37,750 nt of DNA, from contig DATAFF010000085.1 of NCBI GenBank assembly GCA_036257595.1, forward strand, positions 1 to 37,750. The letters are read 5' to 3'. The notes beneath the pieces were generated by a model. That model searched no databases and had not been told where the DNA came from. It was given only the letters and a program-made list of their open reading frames with translations. Source of the DNA: DATAFF01 sp036257595 (lineage in GTDB: Bacteria; Pseudomonadota; Alphaproteobacteria; Rhizobiales; Aestuariivirgaceae). Both the position numbers and the translations under genes were made by a program. Shown piece by piece: positions 22,547 through 30,182 of the stretch. Numbering within the stretch: position 1 is the first letter of the stretch; every line of letters starts with the position of its first letter.

Positions 22547-23011
22547 TTGATGTGCTCCTTCGCGATGTTCGTGGCATAGGCGGCGAGCTTGTCGAAGGCT
22601 TCGGTCCAGCCGCCGACATGACTGTCGCGACTTTCGACAGTCATGAAAGGTCTTTGATGGAAGGTCTGGACAGTCTTGCTTCTGTGCTCTTCGAAAGTGA
22701 TGGTCACCAGCGTCTCTGCCCCCGCGGACGGACCATCGTTGTCCCAGGCAAAGGAAGACAAGTGGCCGGTCTGGGATGATCTCGCGATAGACACCGCTGA
22801 ACGAGATTTCGCCATGCTCTGGCGACGCGATCAGCACGCGATAGGCGCCGCCGACGCGAAAATCGATCTCCGCTTCGCGGCAGACGAAATTCGAAGGGCC
22901 TATCCAACGCTTGACGTGTTCGGGCTTGGACCAGAGCGCAAACAGTGTGGCAGCCGGCACGTCGAAAGTGCGCGTGATCAGCAATTCGTCGTCGGGGATC
23001 TTGACGTTCAT
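22543..23011 (-). pseudogene. SRPBCC (AHSA1-like) domain protein, frameshifted
   Basis: Reading from ATG 23011 gives M-N-V-K-I-P-D-D-E-L-L-I-T-R-T-F-D-V-P-A, then F-A-L-W-S-K-P-E-H-V-K-R-W-I-G-P and G-V-Y-R-E-I-I-P-D-R-P-L-V-F, a normal Bet v1-like/AHSA1 start of 86 codons. At about 22753 the frame runs out of homology, and the expected continuation S-F-A-W-D-N-D-G-P appears in another frame, running to the TGA at 22543-22545 (G-G-W-T-E-A-F-D-K-L-A-A-Y, the typical C-terminal helix). Net change is two bases lost or one gained. The ATGA overlaps on both sides (ArsR before, GST after) are intact. It is either a real inactivating mutation or a sequencing error. Confidence 0.8.
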
Positions 23012-23361
23012 TTGCGCTTCTCCTTCCGCTTTAGCTCGGCGATATAGGCATCCATCCTGTCGAAGCTGCCGGTCCAGAAGCGGCGATACTGCGAAAGCCA
23101 GTGATCCACCTTCTTGAGCGCCCGGGTTTCGAGTCTGCAGGGACGCCATTGCGCCTCCCGCCCGCGCGAGATCAGCCCCGCGGCTTCCAGTACCTTCAGA
23201 TGGCGCGACACTGCGGGAAGGCTTATGGCGAAGGGTTCGGCAATCGCATTCACCGTTGCCTCTCCCTCGGCGAGCCGCGCAAGGATCGCCCGGCGAGTGG
23301 GGTCCGCGAGGGCGGACAGCGTGACAGAGAGAGGATCTGGACCCTGCATTTGACCGCTCAT
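23008..23361 (-). CDS. ArsR/SdpR family winged-helix transcriptional regulator
   Basis: 117 residues from ATG 23361 (ATG 23349 is an alternative). L-S-A-L-A-D-P-T-R-R-A-I-L-A-R-L-A-E-G-E-A-T-V-N, then the recognition helix region I-S-L-P-A-V-S-R-H-L-K-V-L-E-A-A-G-L-I-S-R-G-R-E, are classic ArsR-type. Metal-binding C-x-C is absent, as in the SdpR-like regulators paired with SRPBCC proteins. The C-terminus (Y-R-R-F-W-T-G-S-F-D-R-M-D-A-Y) also matches that group. Overlaps the SRPBCC start by ATGA. An inverted repeat directly upstream is a likely auto-operator. Confidence 0.92.
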   Translation of the reverse strand: MSGQMQGPDPLSVTLSALADPTRRAILARLAEGEATVNAIAEPFAISLPAVSRHLKVLEAAGLISRGREAQWRPCRLETRALKKVDHWLSQYRRFWTGSFDRMDAYIAELKRKEKRK

Positions 23362-23365
23362 GCAA

Positions 23366-23381
23366 TTAACGAGATGGTTAA
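23366..23381. promoter_or_regulatory. Inverted repeat upstream of the ArsR gene, putative operator
   Basis: TTAAC-GAGATG-GTTAA is an inverted repeat with 5-base arms and 6-base spacer, placed 5 bases upstream of the ArsR start codon. ArsR/SdpR proteins bind such AT-rich dyads to repress their own operon. The position over the start of transcription fits repression. No binding data are available. Confidence 0.45.
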
Positions 23382-23594
23382 ATAAAAGCCAAGACCGGCA
23401 GGTGTCAAGTGTGAAGCCGATGTTGAAATCTCGGTCGGTGTGACCGCAGACATTCATGATCTGCGTCGGAAGGCCGTCGCTCACCTCTTTAACCGGACTG
23501 GGACGCCGGAAGCTTCGCCCCTTCGTTTACGCGGCGTTTACAGCCGACGGGGCAAAGTGACGACGCGGCTTCGCTATGACGAGGGCAAGGCGAC

Positions 23595-24194
23595 GTGACA
23601 GGCACCGCGGCACTGCCGTCCAAAGGCGGCAATGCGAGACAATCCGAGCATCGCGAAGGCGTCATGTTCGGGCGCTTCATGCTCGCCGACTTGACCGAGC
23701 ATCCCTGCCGGGTGAGCGATTTGTCGGTCTATGGCGCCACCTTCCTGACGGAAGTCGATGTCGAGCCGCTCGCCCAGCTTGTCGCCTATATCCAGGATGT
23801 CGGCAGGATCGAGGGCACGGTCGTCGGCACCGTTCCCGGTGGCATCCGTATCAGCTTCCAATTGAGCAGCACCCGCCGCCAGCGCCTCGAGTCGCGCCTC
23901 GAACGGATCGAGCGGCCGGGCGGCTCGGCAGAGCAGCGCCGTCATCATCGCCGGTTGGCTAAGGACAATAAATCCCACATCACCTTGGCCGATGGCCGGG
24001 TCTATGCCTGCGAGGTGATCGACATCTCGCTGTCTGGCGCCGCCCTGCGCATTACGGTTCTGCCCAGCATCGGCACCTGCCTCGATCTCGGCAAGATGCG
24101 CGGCCGGGTGGTGCGGTATCACGAGAGCGGCATCGCCATCGAATTCCTGAAGCTGCTCGACCGGGCATCCCTGGCAGCCGTCGCCAACGGCTAA
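23595..24194 (+). CDS. tandem PilZ domain protein
   Basis: 199 residues starting at GTG 23595. First PilZ domain (about 15-95): H-R-E-G-V-M-F-G-R-F and V-S-D-L-S-V-Y-G-A-T-F give the D-x-S-x-x-G box, but the R-x-x-x-R spacing is imperfect. Second domain (about 110-195): R-R-H-H-R-R satisfies R-x-x-x-R and V-I-D-I-S-L-S-G-A-A-L gives D-x-S-x-x-G, so this one should bind cyclic di-GMP. No other domain is present. A LapG-like protease gene follows 174 bases downstream, suggesting a c-di-GMP-linked surface-attachment theme. Confidence 0.85.
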   Translation: MTGTAALPSKGGNARQSEHREGVMFGRFMLADLTEHPCRVSDLSVYGATFLTEVDVEPLAQLVAYIQDVGRIEGTVVGTVPGGIRISFQLSSTRRQRLESRLERIERPGGSAEQRRHHRRLAKDNKSHITLADGRVYACEVIDISLSGAALRITVLPSIGTCLDLGKMRGRVVRYHESGIAIEFLKLLDRASLAAVANG

Positions 24195-24368
24195 ACTTTA
24201 ACAAATTCTCGCTGACTCTTTCCAAAATGAGCGTGCTTATCTTCAGAATCGATTTAGCATTAACGGTTTTTTCTCAAGATTAGGCGAAGCTACCTCCTAG
24301 CTTTATCCGAATATAAACACAGCACTCCTATGATGCTCTCAAATACATAAGGGATCGGGGCGTCAGGG

Positions 24369-25013
24369 ATGTTCAAAATTGTTGCAGGATTGTTGCTGAT
24401 TGCCACCTTGTGCATGACAGGGCCGTCAGCTTTTGCTCTCGAGAAGGATACCGCCAACTTCGAGAAGTCGAGCAGCAACGCCTTCGCTCCGACCTTTGGG
24501 CCGACGCTGCCGCCGGTCGGCTATGTGAATTATTGCGAGCGCTATCAGCGCGATTGCCAGCCGCTGGGCGGTAGCCGCTACCGGCTGGAGCTCACGCCGG
24601 AGCGCTGGAAGCTGCTCGGCGAGGTCAACAGCTTCATCAACACCAGCATCGTCCCGGAGTCGGATCAGGACCTCTATGCCATGCCGGAGCGCTGGGAGAT
24701 TCCCACCGCCGCCGGCGACTGCGAGGATTACGTGCTGCTGAAGCAGCGCTATCTCGAAGGGCTTGGCTTTCCGGTCGAGACGCTGCTGATCACCGTGGTG
24801 CTGGATGAGTCCGGCGAAGGCCATGCCGTGCTGATGGTGCGAACCGATCGCGGCGACCTGGTGCTCGACAACCGCCGCAGCGCCGTCCTGTTGTGGTCCG
24901 ACACCCGCTACGAGTTCCTCAAGCGTCAGTCCCAGGAAAACCCTCAGCTGTGGGTCGCGCTGACCCGCAAAACCCGCCGTGGCGAGCTCAACATCGCCGG
25001 CGGCGGCCACTAA
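24369..25013 (+). CDS. transglutaminase-like cysteine protease (BTLCP / LapG-like)
   Basis: 214 residues. Signal peptide 1-23 (V-A-G-L-L-L-I-A-T-L, cleavage at A-F-A-L). Catalytic triad as expected for bacterial transglutaminase-like cysteine proteinases (DUF920): C118 in G-D-C-E-D-Y, H152 in G-E-G-H-A-V-L, D167 in L-V-L-D-N. In Pseudomonas the relative LapG cleaves a giant adhesin from the cell surface under LapD/c-di-GMP control. Here neither a LapD nor an adhesin gene is in the window, so the target is unknown. An intrinsic terminator follows at 25104. Confidence 0.9.
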   Translation: MFKIVAGLLLIATLCMTGPSAFALEKDTANFEKSSSNAFAPTFGPTLPPVGYVNYCERYQRDCQPLGGSRYRLELTPERWKLLGEVNSFINTSIVPESDQDLYAMPERWEIPTAAGDCEDYVLLKQRYLEGLGFPVETLLITVVLDESGEGHAVLMVRTDRGDLVLDNRRSAVLLWSDTRYEFLKRQSQENPQLWVALTRKTRRGELNIAGGGH

Positions 25014-25103
25014 GGACTTGATGGAGATCTGGCCCCTCGAGGGTCAGAGCGAGACGGCCCGGTCGGCGTCCCCTCCCCATCCCCCACCAGACCGGGTCTT
25101 AAG

Positions 25104-25143
25104 GAGCCGGCACTGTTCCCACCCAGTGCCGGCTCTGCTTTTT
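25104..25143 (+). terminator. Rho-independent terminator after the BTLCP gene
   Basis: Perfect 12-base stem GAGCCGGCACTG / CAGTGCCGGCTC with an 8-base loop, followed by TGCTTTTT. It lies 90 bases after the protease stop and just before repeat copy 6. Confidence 0.88.
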
Positions 25144-25146
25144 CCA

Positions 25147-25208
25147 AGGCAGTAGGCGTTAGGCATTAGGCAGTGAACGGTATGCCTACTGCCTATTGCC
25201 TACTGCCC
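25147..25208. repeat. Heptad-arm palindromic element, copy 6
   Basis: Left arm AGGCAGTAGGCGTTAGGCAT then TAGGCAGTGAACGG, right arm TATGCCTACTGCCTATTGCC-TACTGCC. It lies in the convergent gap between the BTLCP gene and the gamma carbonic anhydrase and supplies the latter's TAG stop (25200-25202). A separate terminator already precedes it. Confidence 0.88.
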
Positions 25209-25733
25209 CTGGGTAACCAGACCGGCGCGGTAGCGCCGGCCCTTGTCGACATAGTGCTCGGCGATCCGCGACAGCATCTCCCGATCGGCATCGGTGAGGC
25301 TTCGGACCACCCGCGCCGGTGTTCCGAGCACCAGGCAGTCGGCCGGGATCTCCCGTCCCTCCGGCACCAGCGCATGGGCGCCGATGATCGTGCCGCGGCC
25401 GATCCGCGCGCCATTGAGCACGGTCGCCCCGATGCCCACCAGCGCACCCTCGCCGATGGTGCAGCCATGCACCATGGCAAGATGGCCGACCGAGGCGTTG
25501 CGCTCGAGCACCAGCGGAAAGCCCATATCGGTGTGCAGCACCGCGCCGTCCTGCACATTGACGTTTTCCTTGAGATGGATGAGCTCATTGTCACCGCGCA
25601 GCACGGCGCCGAACCACACGCTGGCATGACGCTCGAGCCTGACCTTGCCGATCACCATCGCCGAGGGAGCGATCCAATAGGCGCCGTCGGCAGGCAGCTC
25701 CGGAGACAAACCCTCGAGGGAATAGACGGCCAT
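25200..25733 (-). CDS. gamma-class carbonic anhydrase family protein
   Basis: 177 residues of left-handed beta-helix hexapeptides (V-I-G-K-V-R-L, A-S-V-W-F-G-A-V-L-R-G-D, V-Q-D-G-A-V-L-H-T-D, A-S-V-G-H-L-A-M-V-H-G-C-T-I-G). The histidines in V-L-H-T, V-G-H-L-A-M-V-H-G correspond to the zinc ligands of CamH/YrdA-type trimers. Starts 5 bases after the DUF3126 stop and follows cysE in the same direction, so the three are probably one operon. Activity as a carbonic anhydrase is not proven for most members; a ferripyochelin-binding-like label is often used. The final G-Q-stop lies in a dispersed repeat. Confidence 0.92.
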   Translation of the reverse strand: MAVYSLEGLSPELPADGAYWIAPSAMVIGKVRLERHASVWFGAVLRGDNELIHLKENVNVQDGAVLHTDMGFPLVLERNASVGHLAMVHGCTIGEGALVGIGATVLNGARIGRGTIIGAHALVPEGREIPADCLVLGTPARVVRSLTDADREMLSRIAEHYVDKGRRYRAGLVTQGQ

Positions 25734-25738
25734 AGGCG

Positions 25739-25951
25739 CTATTCTTCGAGGTCGAAGTCCAATATCGACATTTCAAAATGATAGGACAGCTCGCCATCCT
25801 CTTCGTCGCGATACATCACCCCGATGAATTCCTCGCCGAGATAGACCTCGGCTGAATCGGTTTTCTGCGGCCTTCGTCGCACCTCGATGGTGGGGGTGCG
25901 AAAGCGCTTCCGCAGGAAATTGGTGAGTTTCTTCAGCTCTTCTGGCTTCAC
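25739..25951 (-). CDS. DUF3126 family protein
   Basis: 70 residues: M-K-P-E-E-L-K-K-L-T-N-F-L-R-K-R-F, then R-R-R-P-Q-K-T-D-S-A-E-V-Y-L-G-E-E-F-I-G-V and the acidic end Y-H-F-E-M-S-I-L-D-F-D-L-E-E. The protein is almost confined to alphaproteobacteria and its function is unknown. It sits between cysE (72-base gap) and gamma carbonic anhydrase (5-base gap), an order kept in many relatives. Confidence 0.93.
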   Translation of the reverse strand: MKPEELKKLTNFLRKRFRTPTIEVRRRPQKTDSAEVYLGEEFIGVMYRDEEDGELSYHFEMSILDFDLEE

Positions 25952-26023
25952 GGGGTATTCTCCGACGTTAGAGCAAGGCAGGAATTTTCCCGCCCTGTCA
26001 ACTCCGCGCCGGTCGTACCGGCC

Positions 26024-26848
26024 TCAGCCGGAAGCATCGTCGATCGTGTGATCCATGACCCGGGACGGCTCGGCACAGCCGGCATAGCCGACGATCTTGG
26101 CCGGCACGCCGGCCACCGTCCGGTTCGGCGGGACGTCGGTCAGCACCACCGACCCCGCGGCGATCCGCGAGCAATGGCCGATTTCGATATTTCCAAGAAT
26201 TTTGGCGCCGGCGCCGATCAAAACGCCATACCGCACCTTGGGATGACGATCCCCCTCCGCCTTGCCGGTGCCGCCCAGCGTGACTGAATGCAGCATCGAG
26301 ACATTGTCCTCGACGACCGCGGTCTCGCCGATCACGATCGAATGGGCATGATCGATCATGATTCCCCGGCCGATCCTGGCAGCCGGATGGATGTCGGTCG
26401 AGAAGATGGAGGATGACCGGCTCTGCAGGTAATAGGCGAAATCGCGGCGCCCGAGATGCCACAGCCGATGGGCCATGCGATAGGTCTGAAGCGCTTGATA
26501 TCCCTTGAAATAAAGCAGCGGCTCGATATAGCGGTTGCACGCCGGGTCGCGGTCATAGACCGCCAGCATGTCGGCCCGCGCCGCCTGGGCGATCTCCGGC
26601 TCGGCCTCGAGCGCATCCTCGAAGGCCTGCATGACGAGCTCGCTGCTGATATCGGCATTGCCGAGCCGCAGCGCCAAACGCTGGGAAAGCGCCCGTTCGA
26701 AACTGTCATGGTTGAGCACCGAACCGAACACGAAACCACCCATGCTCGGATCATCGGCTATGATTGCCTCCGCCTCCTCGCGAATCTGGTGCCAGACCGG
26801 GTCGACAGCGGCGATCTGGGGTGATCGGACGGGGGAGGAAACGTTCAT
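26024..26848 (-). CDS. cysE: serine O-acetyltransferase
   Basis: 274 residues from ATG 26848 (CAGGAGTG upstream). N-terminal helical SATase domain (about 20-150: D-P-V-W-H-Q-I-R-E-E-A, D-P-A-C-N-R-Y-I-E-P-L-L-Y-F-K-G-Y-Q-A-L-Q). C-terminal beta-helix: I-M-I-D-H-A-H-S-I-V-I-G-E-T-A-V-V, M-L-H-S-V-T-L-G-G-T-G-K, and R-H-P-K-V. The His/Asp catalytic pair lies in D-H-A-H and L-H-S. It makes O-acetylserine from serine and acetyl-CoA for cysteine synthesis. The end is not the usual Ile found in feedback complexes with CysK (here D-A-S-G). Confidence 0.96.
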   Translation of the reverse strand: MNVSSPVRSPQIAAVDPVWHQIREEAEAIIADDPSMGGFVFGSVLNHDSFERALSQRLALRLGNADISSELVMQAFEDALEAEPEIAQAARADMLAVYDRDPACNRYIEPLLYFKGYQALQTYRMAHRLWHLGRRDFAYYLQSRSSSIFSTDIHPAARIGRGIMIDHAHSIVIGETAVVEDNVSMLHSVTLGGTGKAEGDRHPKVRYGVLIGAGAKILGNIEIGHCSRIAAGSVVLTDVPPNRTVAGVPAKIVGYAGCAEPSRVMDHTIDDASG

Positions 26849-26968
26849 GGAACACTCCTGTTGCGCTGCCAATCGGCGCGAAAGACGAGGAAACTACCAC
26901 CAAAACGAGCCCTGTCGACCATCATTTGGCGCCTTGCCGCGAAATTTTGAAGAGGCAAAGCCATCATC

Positions 26969-27784
26969 ATGACCACTGATTTTAGTCCCTGCCCCTCCCC
27001 CACCCCGCATCTCACGGCCGGCCGGCGCGGTGCCACGGGCTGGCTGGTGCTGAACCGGCCCGAGCGTCGCAACGCCCTTTCGGCCGAGATGTGGCGCGCT
27101 ATCCCCGACCTTGTCCGCCGTTTGGCCGATGACGCCGAGATCCGCGCGCTGGCGCTGATGGGCGAAGGTGGCGAGGCCTTTGCCGCCGGTGCCGACATCT
27201 CCGAATTCGCCGGCAACCGCGACGATGCCGATGCGGCCCGCCGTTATGACGCTATGACCCTCGAGGCCTTCACTGCGCTCCAGGAGTGCCGCAAGCCGGT
27301 GGTCGCCGTCATCGACGGATACTGCCTGGGCGGTGGGCTCGCTCTGGCGCTCGCCTGCGATATCAGAATTGCCTCCGACCGCTCGATCTTCGCGCTCCCG
27401 CCCGCCCGGCTCGGTCTTGCCTATCCGCTCGCCGGTTTGCGCCAGCTGCTCGCGACGGTGACCGCCGCCCGGGCCAAGGAGCTGCTGTTCACGGCCCGCC
27501 GCGTCGATGCCGCCGAGGCCCACAGGATCGGCCTCGTCCATGCAACGGTCGGGGCCGCATCGCTGAAGGCGGAGGCCGAGTCGATTCTGGCCATGGTAGC
27601 GGCCAACGCCCCCCTGTCGATTGCCGCTGCCAAGGGCATGATCAACGCCCTTTCGGGTGTTTCCGGTGATGCGCGCTCCGACGCGCTGGCGGCTCTGGCC
27701 GACGCCTGCTTCGACAGCGACGACTACAAGGAAGGCCGCCGCGCCTTTCTCGAGAAGCGACCGCCGCAGTTCTCCGGACGCTAG
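26969..27784 (+). CDS. enoyl-CoA hydratase/isomerase (crotonase) family protein
   Basis: 271 residues. Crotonase fold: R-P-E-R-R-N-A-L-S near 30, the oxyanion-hole segment F-A-A-G-A-D-I-S-E-F, and V-A-V-I-D-G-Y-C-L-G-G-G-L-A-L-A-L-A-C-D-I-R-I-A. The two glutamates that act in classical hydratases (in A-x-E and in the following P-E) are read here as S-D-R-S and P-P, so classical hydratase chemistry is doubtful; isomerase, decarboxylase or thioesterase-like members are alternatives. It diverges from cysE and converges on a hydrolase with a 14-base gap. CoA substrate is unknown. Confidence 0.88.
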   Translation: MTTDFSPCPSPTPHLTAGRRGATGWLVLNRPERRNALSAEMWRAIPDLVRRLADDAEIRALALMGEGGEAFAAGADISEFAGNRDDADAARRYDAMTLEAFTALQECRKPVVAVIDGYCLGGGLALALACDIRIASDRSIFALPPARLGLAYPLAGLRQLLATVTAARAKELLFTARRVDAAEAHRIGLVHATVGAASLKAEAESILAMVAANAPLSIAAAKGMINALSGVSGDARSDALAALADACFDSDDYKEGRRAFLEKRPPQFSGR

Positions 27785-27798
27785 AGCGTGATGACTGA

Positions 27799-28551
27799 TT
27801 ATGGCCGACGATCCAGGAAATCCAGCACCGCGAGCTTGAACTCGCGGTCGCCCACCGCCTTCATGTGGTCGCGCCCCTTCAAGCTCAGCCCTTCCGCTCC
27901 GGGAATCGCCTCGACCAGCGGCGCCAGCGGCCCGGCAATCTCGTCATTGCTGCCCGCCACCACCAGGACCGGGCAACTGATCCGCGCCAGCTGCTCGGTC
28001 GGGATCTCCTGGCGCGACGCGCGGATGCAGGCGGCAAGGGCGGCGAGATCGCTGCGGGTTTGCTCGGCGAACATCCGGAACGCCCGCCCGACGCTGCCCT
28101 CCACGACGCTCAACTGCGGTGCCAGCAGCGCATCGGCGATCTCCTCGCCGCCGGCCAGCCCATGGATCATGTTGGCGGCAAGCCCCGCCAGCACCAGGCT
28201 GCGCACCCGCTCCGGGTGCTCGATCGCCAGGATCGAGGCAAGCCGCGCACCCATCGAATAACCGATCACGTCGGCTTGGGGGATCGCCAGATGATCGAGC
28301 AGAGCCCGCGAGTCCTCGGCCATCATGTAGGCGTCATAGGCCTCCGGTGTCCGCGGCTTGCCGCTTTGGCCATGGCCGCGATTGTCGATGGTCACCACCA
28401 TGCGGCCGGCCTTTTCCAAGAGGTCCACCCAGCTGGTGGAACGCCAGTTCACAAAGCTGTTGGACGCGAAGCCGTGGATCAGCAGAACCGGATCGCCCTG
28501 GCCGTAAAGCTCATAAGCGATATCCACTCCATTCGACGCGAAGCTCCCCAA
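27799..28551 (-). CDS. alpha/beta hydrolase
   Basis: 250 residues, start TTG 28551 with a strong AAGGAGG six bases upstream; no better ATG exists. L-L-I-H-G-F-A-S-N oxyanion strand, V-T-I-D-N-R-G-H-G-Q-S-G, nucleophile elbow G-Y-S-M-G-A (Ser in the 90s), acid in V-V-A-G-S-N-D-E, and final His in G-R-D-H-M. The triad of esterase/haloperoxidase-like hydrolases is complete. No signal peptide. Substrate unknown. Confidence 0.9.
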   Translation of the reverse strand: MGSFASNGVDIAYELYGQGDPVLLIHGFASNSFVNWRSTSWVDLLEKAGRMVVTIDNRGHGQSGKPRTPEAYDAYMMAEDSRALLDHLAIPQADVIGYSMGARLASILAIEHPERVRSLVLAGLAANMIHGLAGGEEIADALLAPQLSVVEGSVGRAFRMFAEQTRSDLAALAACIRASRQEIPTEQLARISCPVLVVAGSNDEIAGPLAPLVEAIPGAEGLSLKGRDHMKAVGDREFKLAVLDFLDRRP

Positions 28552-28635
28552 GACCGGCCTCCTTGCGCATCTTTACCAGCGCCGCTCCGATATGGTATCG
28601 GCCGGCCATTCACAACAGAACCACGAAAGCGTGTC

Positions 28636-28875
28636 ATGGCGCCTCGCCAAACTCCCAAATTTCACAACGACATGGGTGTGCCGGCAATCGATATCGGGTC
28701 ACGGGAGTTCGAGTGCACCGGCGCCTTGCCCCCCTTCGACCACCCCCATATCTACATCGACATGGGCGACGAAAAGGAGACGGTCTGTCCCTATTGCTCG
28801 ACCCTCTTCCGCTATGATCCGGCGCTTCCTCCCGGCGGCGCGCGCCCGAGCGAGGCAGTCTTGAGCGACGCATGA
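28636..28875 (+). CDS. zinc-finger domain protein (zf-CHCC, NDUFS6-like)
   Basis: 79 residues. The metal-binding pattern is F-E-C-T-G ... D-H-P-H-I-Y-I ... V-C-P-Y-C-S-T-L-F, that is C-x8-10-H-x14-16-C-x2-C, as in the zf-CHCC domain shared with mitochondrial complex I subunit NDUFS6. Small alphaproteobacterial members are common and their role (possibly iron-sulfur or complex I related) is open. Its stop overlaps the start of the next gene (ATGA), indicating translational coupling to the YcaQ-like protein. Confidence 0.85.
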   Translation: MAPRQTPKFHNDMGVPAIDIGSREFECTGALPPFDHPHIYIDMGDEKETVCPYCSTLFRYDPALPPGGARPSEAVLSDA

Positions 28876-30092
28876 GGCCGGACAGCCTGTCGGCTGCCGA
28901 AGCGCGGCGTGCCGTGCTCGCTGCCCAGGGCCTGGCAAGCCGCAGCGAGCGCAAGGGTGTGAGCGGCTTCGCTCCGGTGCAGCGCACCATCGAGCGCCTC
29001 AATCTCCTGCAGATCGACAGCGTCAACGTTCTCGCGCGCGCCCATTATCTCCCGGTCTATTCGCGACTTGGCCCCTATGACCGGACCAGGCTCGACGCCC
29101 GCGCCTTCGGCACCCGCCACCGGACACTCTTCGAATATTGGGCTCACGAGGCGAGCCTGCTCCCCTTGTCGTTCTGGCCGCTGCTGCGCTGGCGCATGCG
29201 GCGCGCCGCCGACCGGCGCGATATCTACAAGGGTCTCGCGCGCTTCGCCGAAGAACGTCGCGACTATATCGATGCCATTCTGCGCGACGTCCGCAGCCGC
29301 GGCCCGGTGACGGCGCGCGAGCTGTCGGCGACCGGCGCCCGCACCGGTCCCTGGTGGGGATGGCACGACGGCAAGATCGCGCTCGAATATTTGTTCTGGT
29401 CAGGCGCAGTGACTGCCGCCGGCCGCCGCGGCTTCGAGCGGATCTACGACATTCCCGAACGAGCCATCCCGGCCGAGACCTTGGCGGCTCCCGAACCTCG
29501 CGAATCCGACGCCATCCGCGCCCTGCTTTCTCTTTCCGCTCGCGCCCTCGGGGTCGCCAGCGAAGCCGACCTTCGCGACTATTTCCGCCTGCCGGTGGCG
29601 GAGAGTGCCACCGCATTGCGCGAGCTGGTCGCGGCCGGCGAGCTTCTGCCGGCCAAGGTCGAGGGCTGGCGCGTTGCCGCCTATCTGCATCGCGACGCAA
29701 CGATCCCGGCACGCGCCGGCGGCACCGCGCTCCTCTCGCCATTCGATCCGCTGGTCTGGGAGCGCGGCCGCACCGAGCGTCTGTTCAACTTCCGCTACCG
29801 GATCGAGATCTACACCCCGGCCCATCTGCGGCAGTTCGGCTACTACGTCCTGCCCTTTCTGATGGATGGGCGCCTTGTCGGCCGCGCCTGCCTCAAGGCC
29901 GACCGCCAGGCCGGGGTGCTTCGGGTCAATGCCAGCCATCACGAGGACGGCACCGACGGCACCGCCGCAGCGGAGCGCCTCGCCACCGAGCTCGCCCGCA
30001 TGGCAGCCTGGCTGGAGCTCTCGGACATCGTCGTCCACGCCGCCGGCACCCTGGCCAAGCCGCTGCGCAAGGCAGTTGCCCGGGCTGCTTAG
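28872..30092 (+). CDS. winged-helix DNA glycosylase, YcaQ/AlkX-type (HTH_42)
   Basis: 406 residues. L-N-L-L-Q-I-D-S-V-N gives the Q-x-D catalytic motif (Q47, D49) of AlkZ/YcaQ-family glycosylases that excise bulky lesions and unhook interstrand crosslinks. Also seen: F-E-Y-W-A-H-E-A-S-L-L-P near 93-104, three winged-helix stretches, L-S-P-F-D-P-L-V-W-E-R-G-R-T-E-R-L-F-N-F-R-Y-R-I-E-I-Y-T-P, and the end V-H-A-A-G-T-L. Length and motifs match the family. Convergent with ligD across repeat copy 7, so two DNA repair genes lie together. Confidence 0.9.
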   Translation: MRPDSLSAAEARRAVLAAQGLASRSERKGVSGFAPVQRTIERLNLLQIDSVNVLARAHYLPVYSRLGPYDRTRLDARAFGTRHRTLFEYWAHEASLLPLSFWPLLRWRMRRAADRRDIYKGLARFAEERRDYIDAILRDVRSRGPVTARELSATGARTGPWWGWHDGKIALEYLFWSGAVTAAGRRGFERIYDIPERAIPAETLAAPEPRESDAIRALLSLSARALGVASEADLRDYFRLPVAESATALRELVAAGELLPAKVEGWRVAAYLHRDATIPARAGGTALLSPFDPLVWERGRTERLFNFRYRIEIYTPAHLRQFGYYVLPFLMDGRLVGRACLKADRQAGVLRVNASHHEDGTDGTAAAERLATELARMAAWLELSDIVVHAAGTLAKPLRKAVARAA

Positions 30093-30101
30093 CAGTGTTT
30101 T

Positions 30102-30177
30102 GAGGCAGTCGGCATTAGGCAAATAGGCAGCGAGCTGTGTGGTCTTGCCTGCCTGCTTGCCTACTGCCTACTGCCTC
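30102..30177. repeat. Heptad-arm palindromic element, copy 7
   Basis: Left arm GAGGCAGTCGGCATTAGGCA then AATAGGCAGCGAGC, spacer TGTGTGGTCTTG, right arm CCTGCCTGCTTGCCTACTGCC-TACTGCC. It fills the convergent gap between the YcaQ-like gene and ligD, ending five bases before the ligD stop. The core is the most diverged of the seven copies. Confidence 0.85.
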
Positions 30178-30182
30178 TTTCT

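Noticed and set aside
21902..23365. Single 487-codon minus-strand frame joining ArsR, SRPBCC and GST regions
   Set aside because: It is a chance read-through created by the SRPBCC frameshift; three separate genes with ATGA overlaps and their own motifs explain the region. Not a fusion protein.
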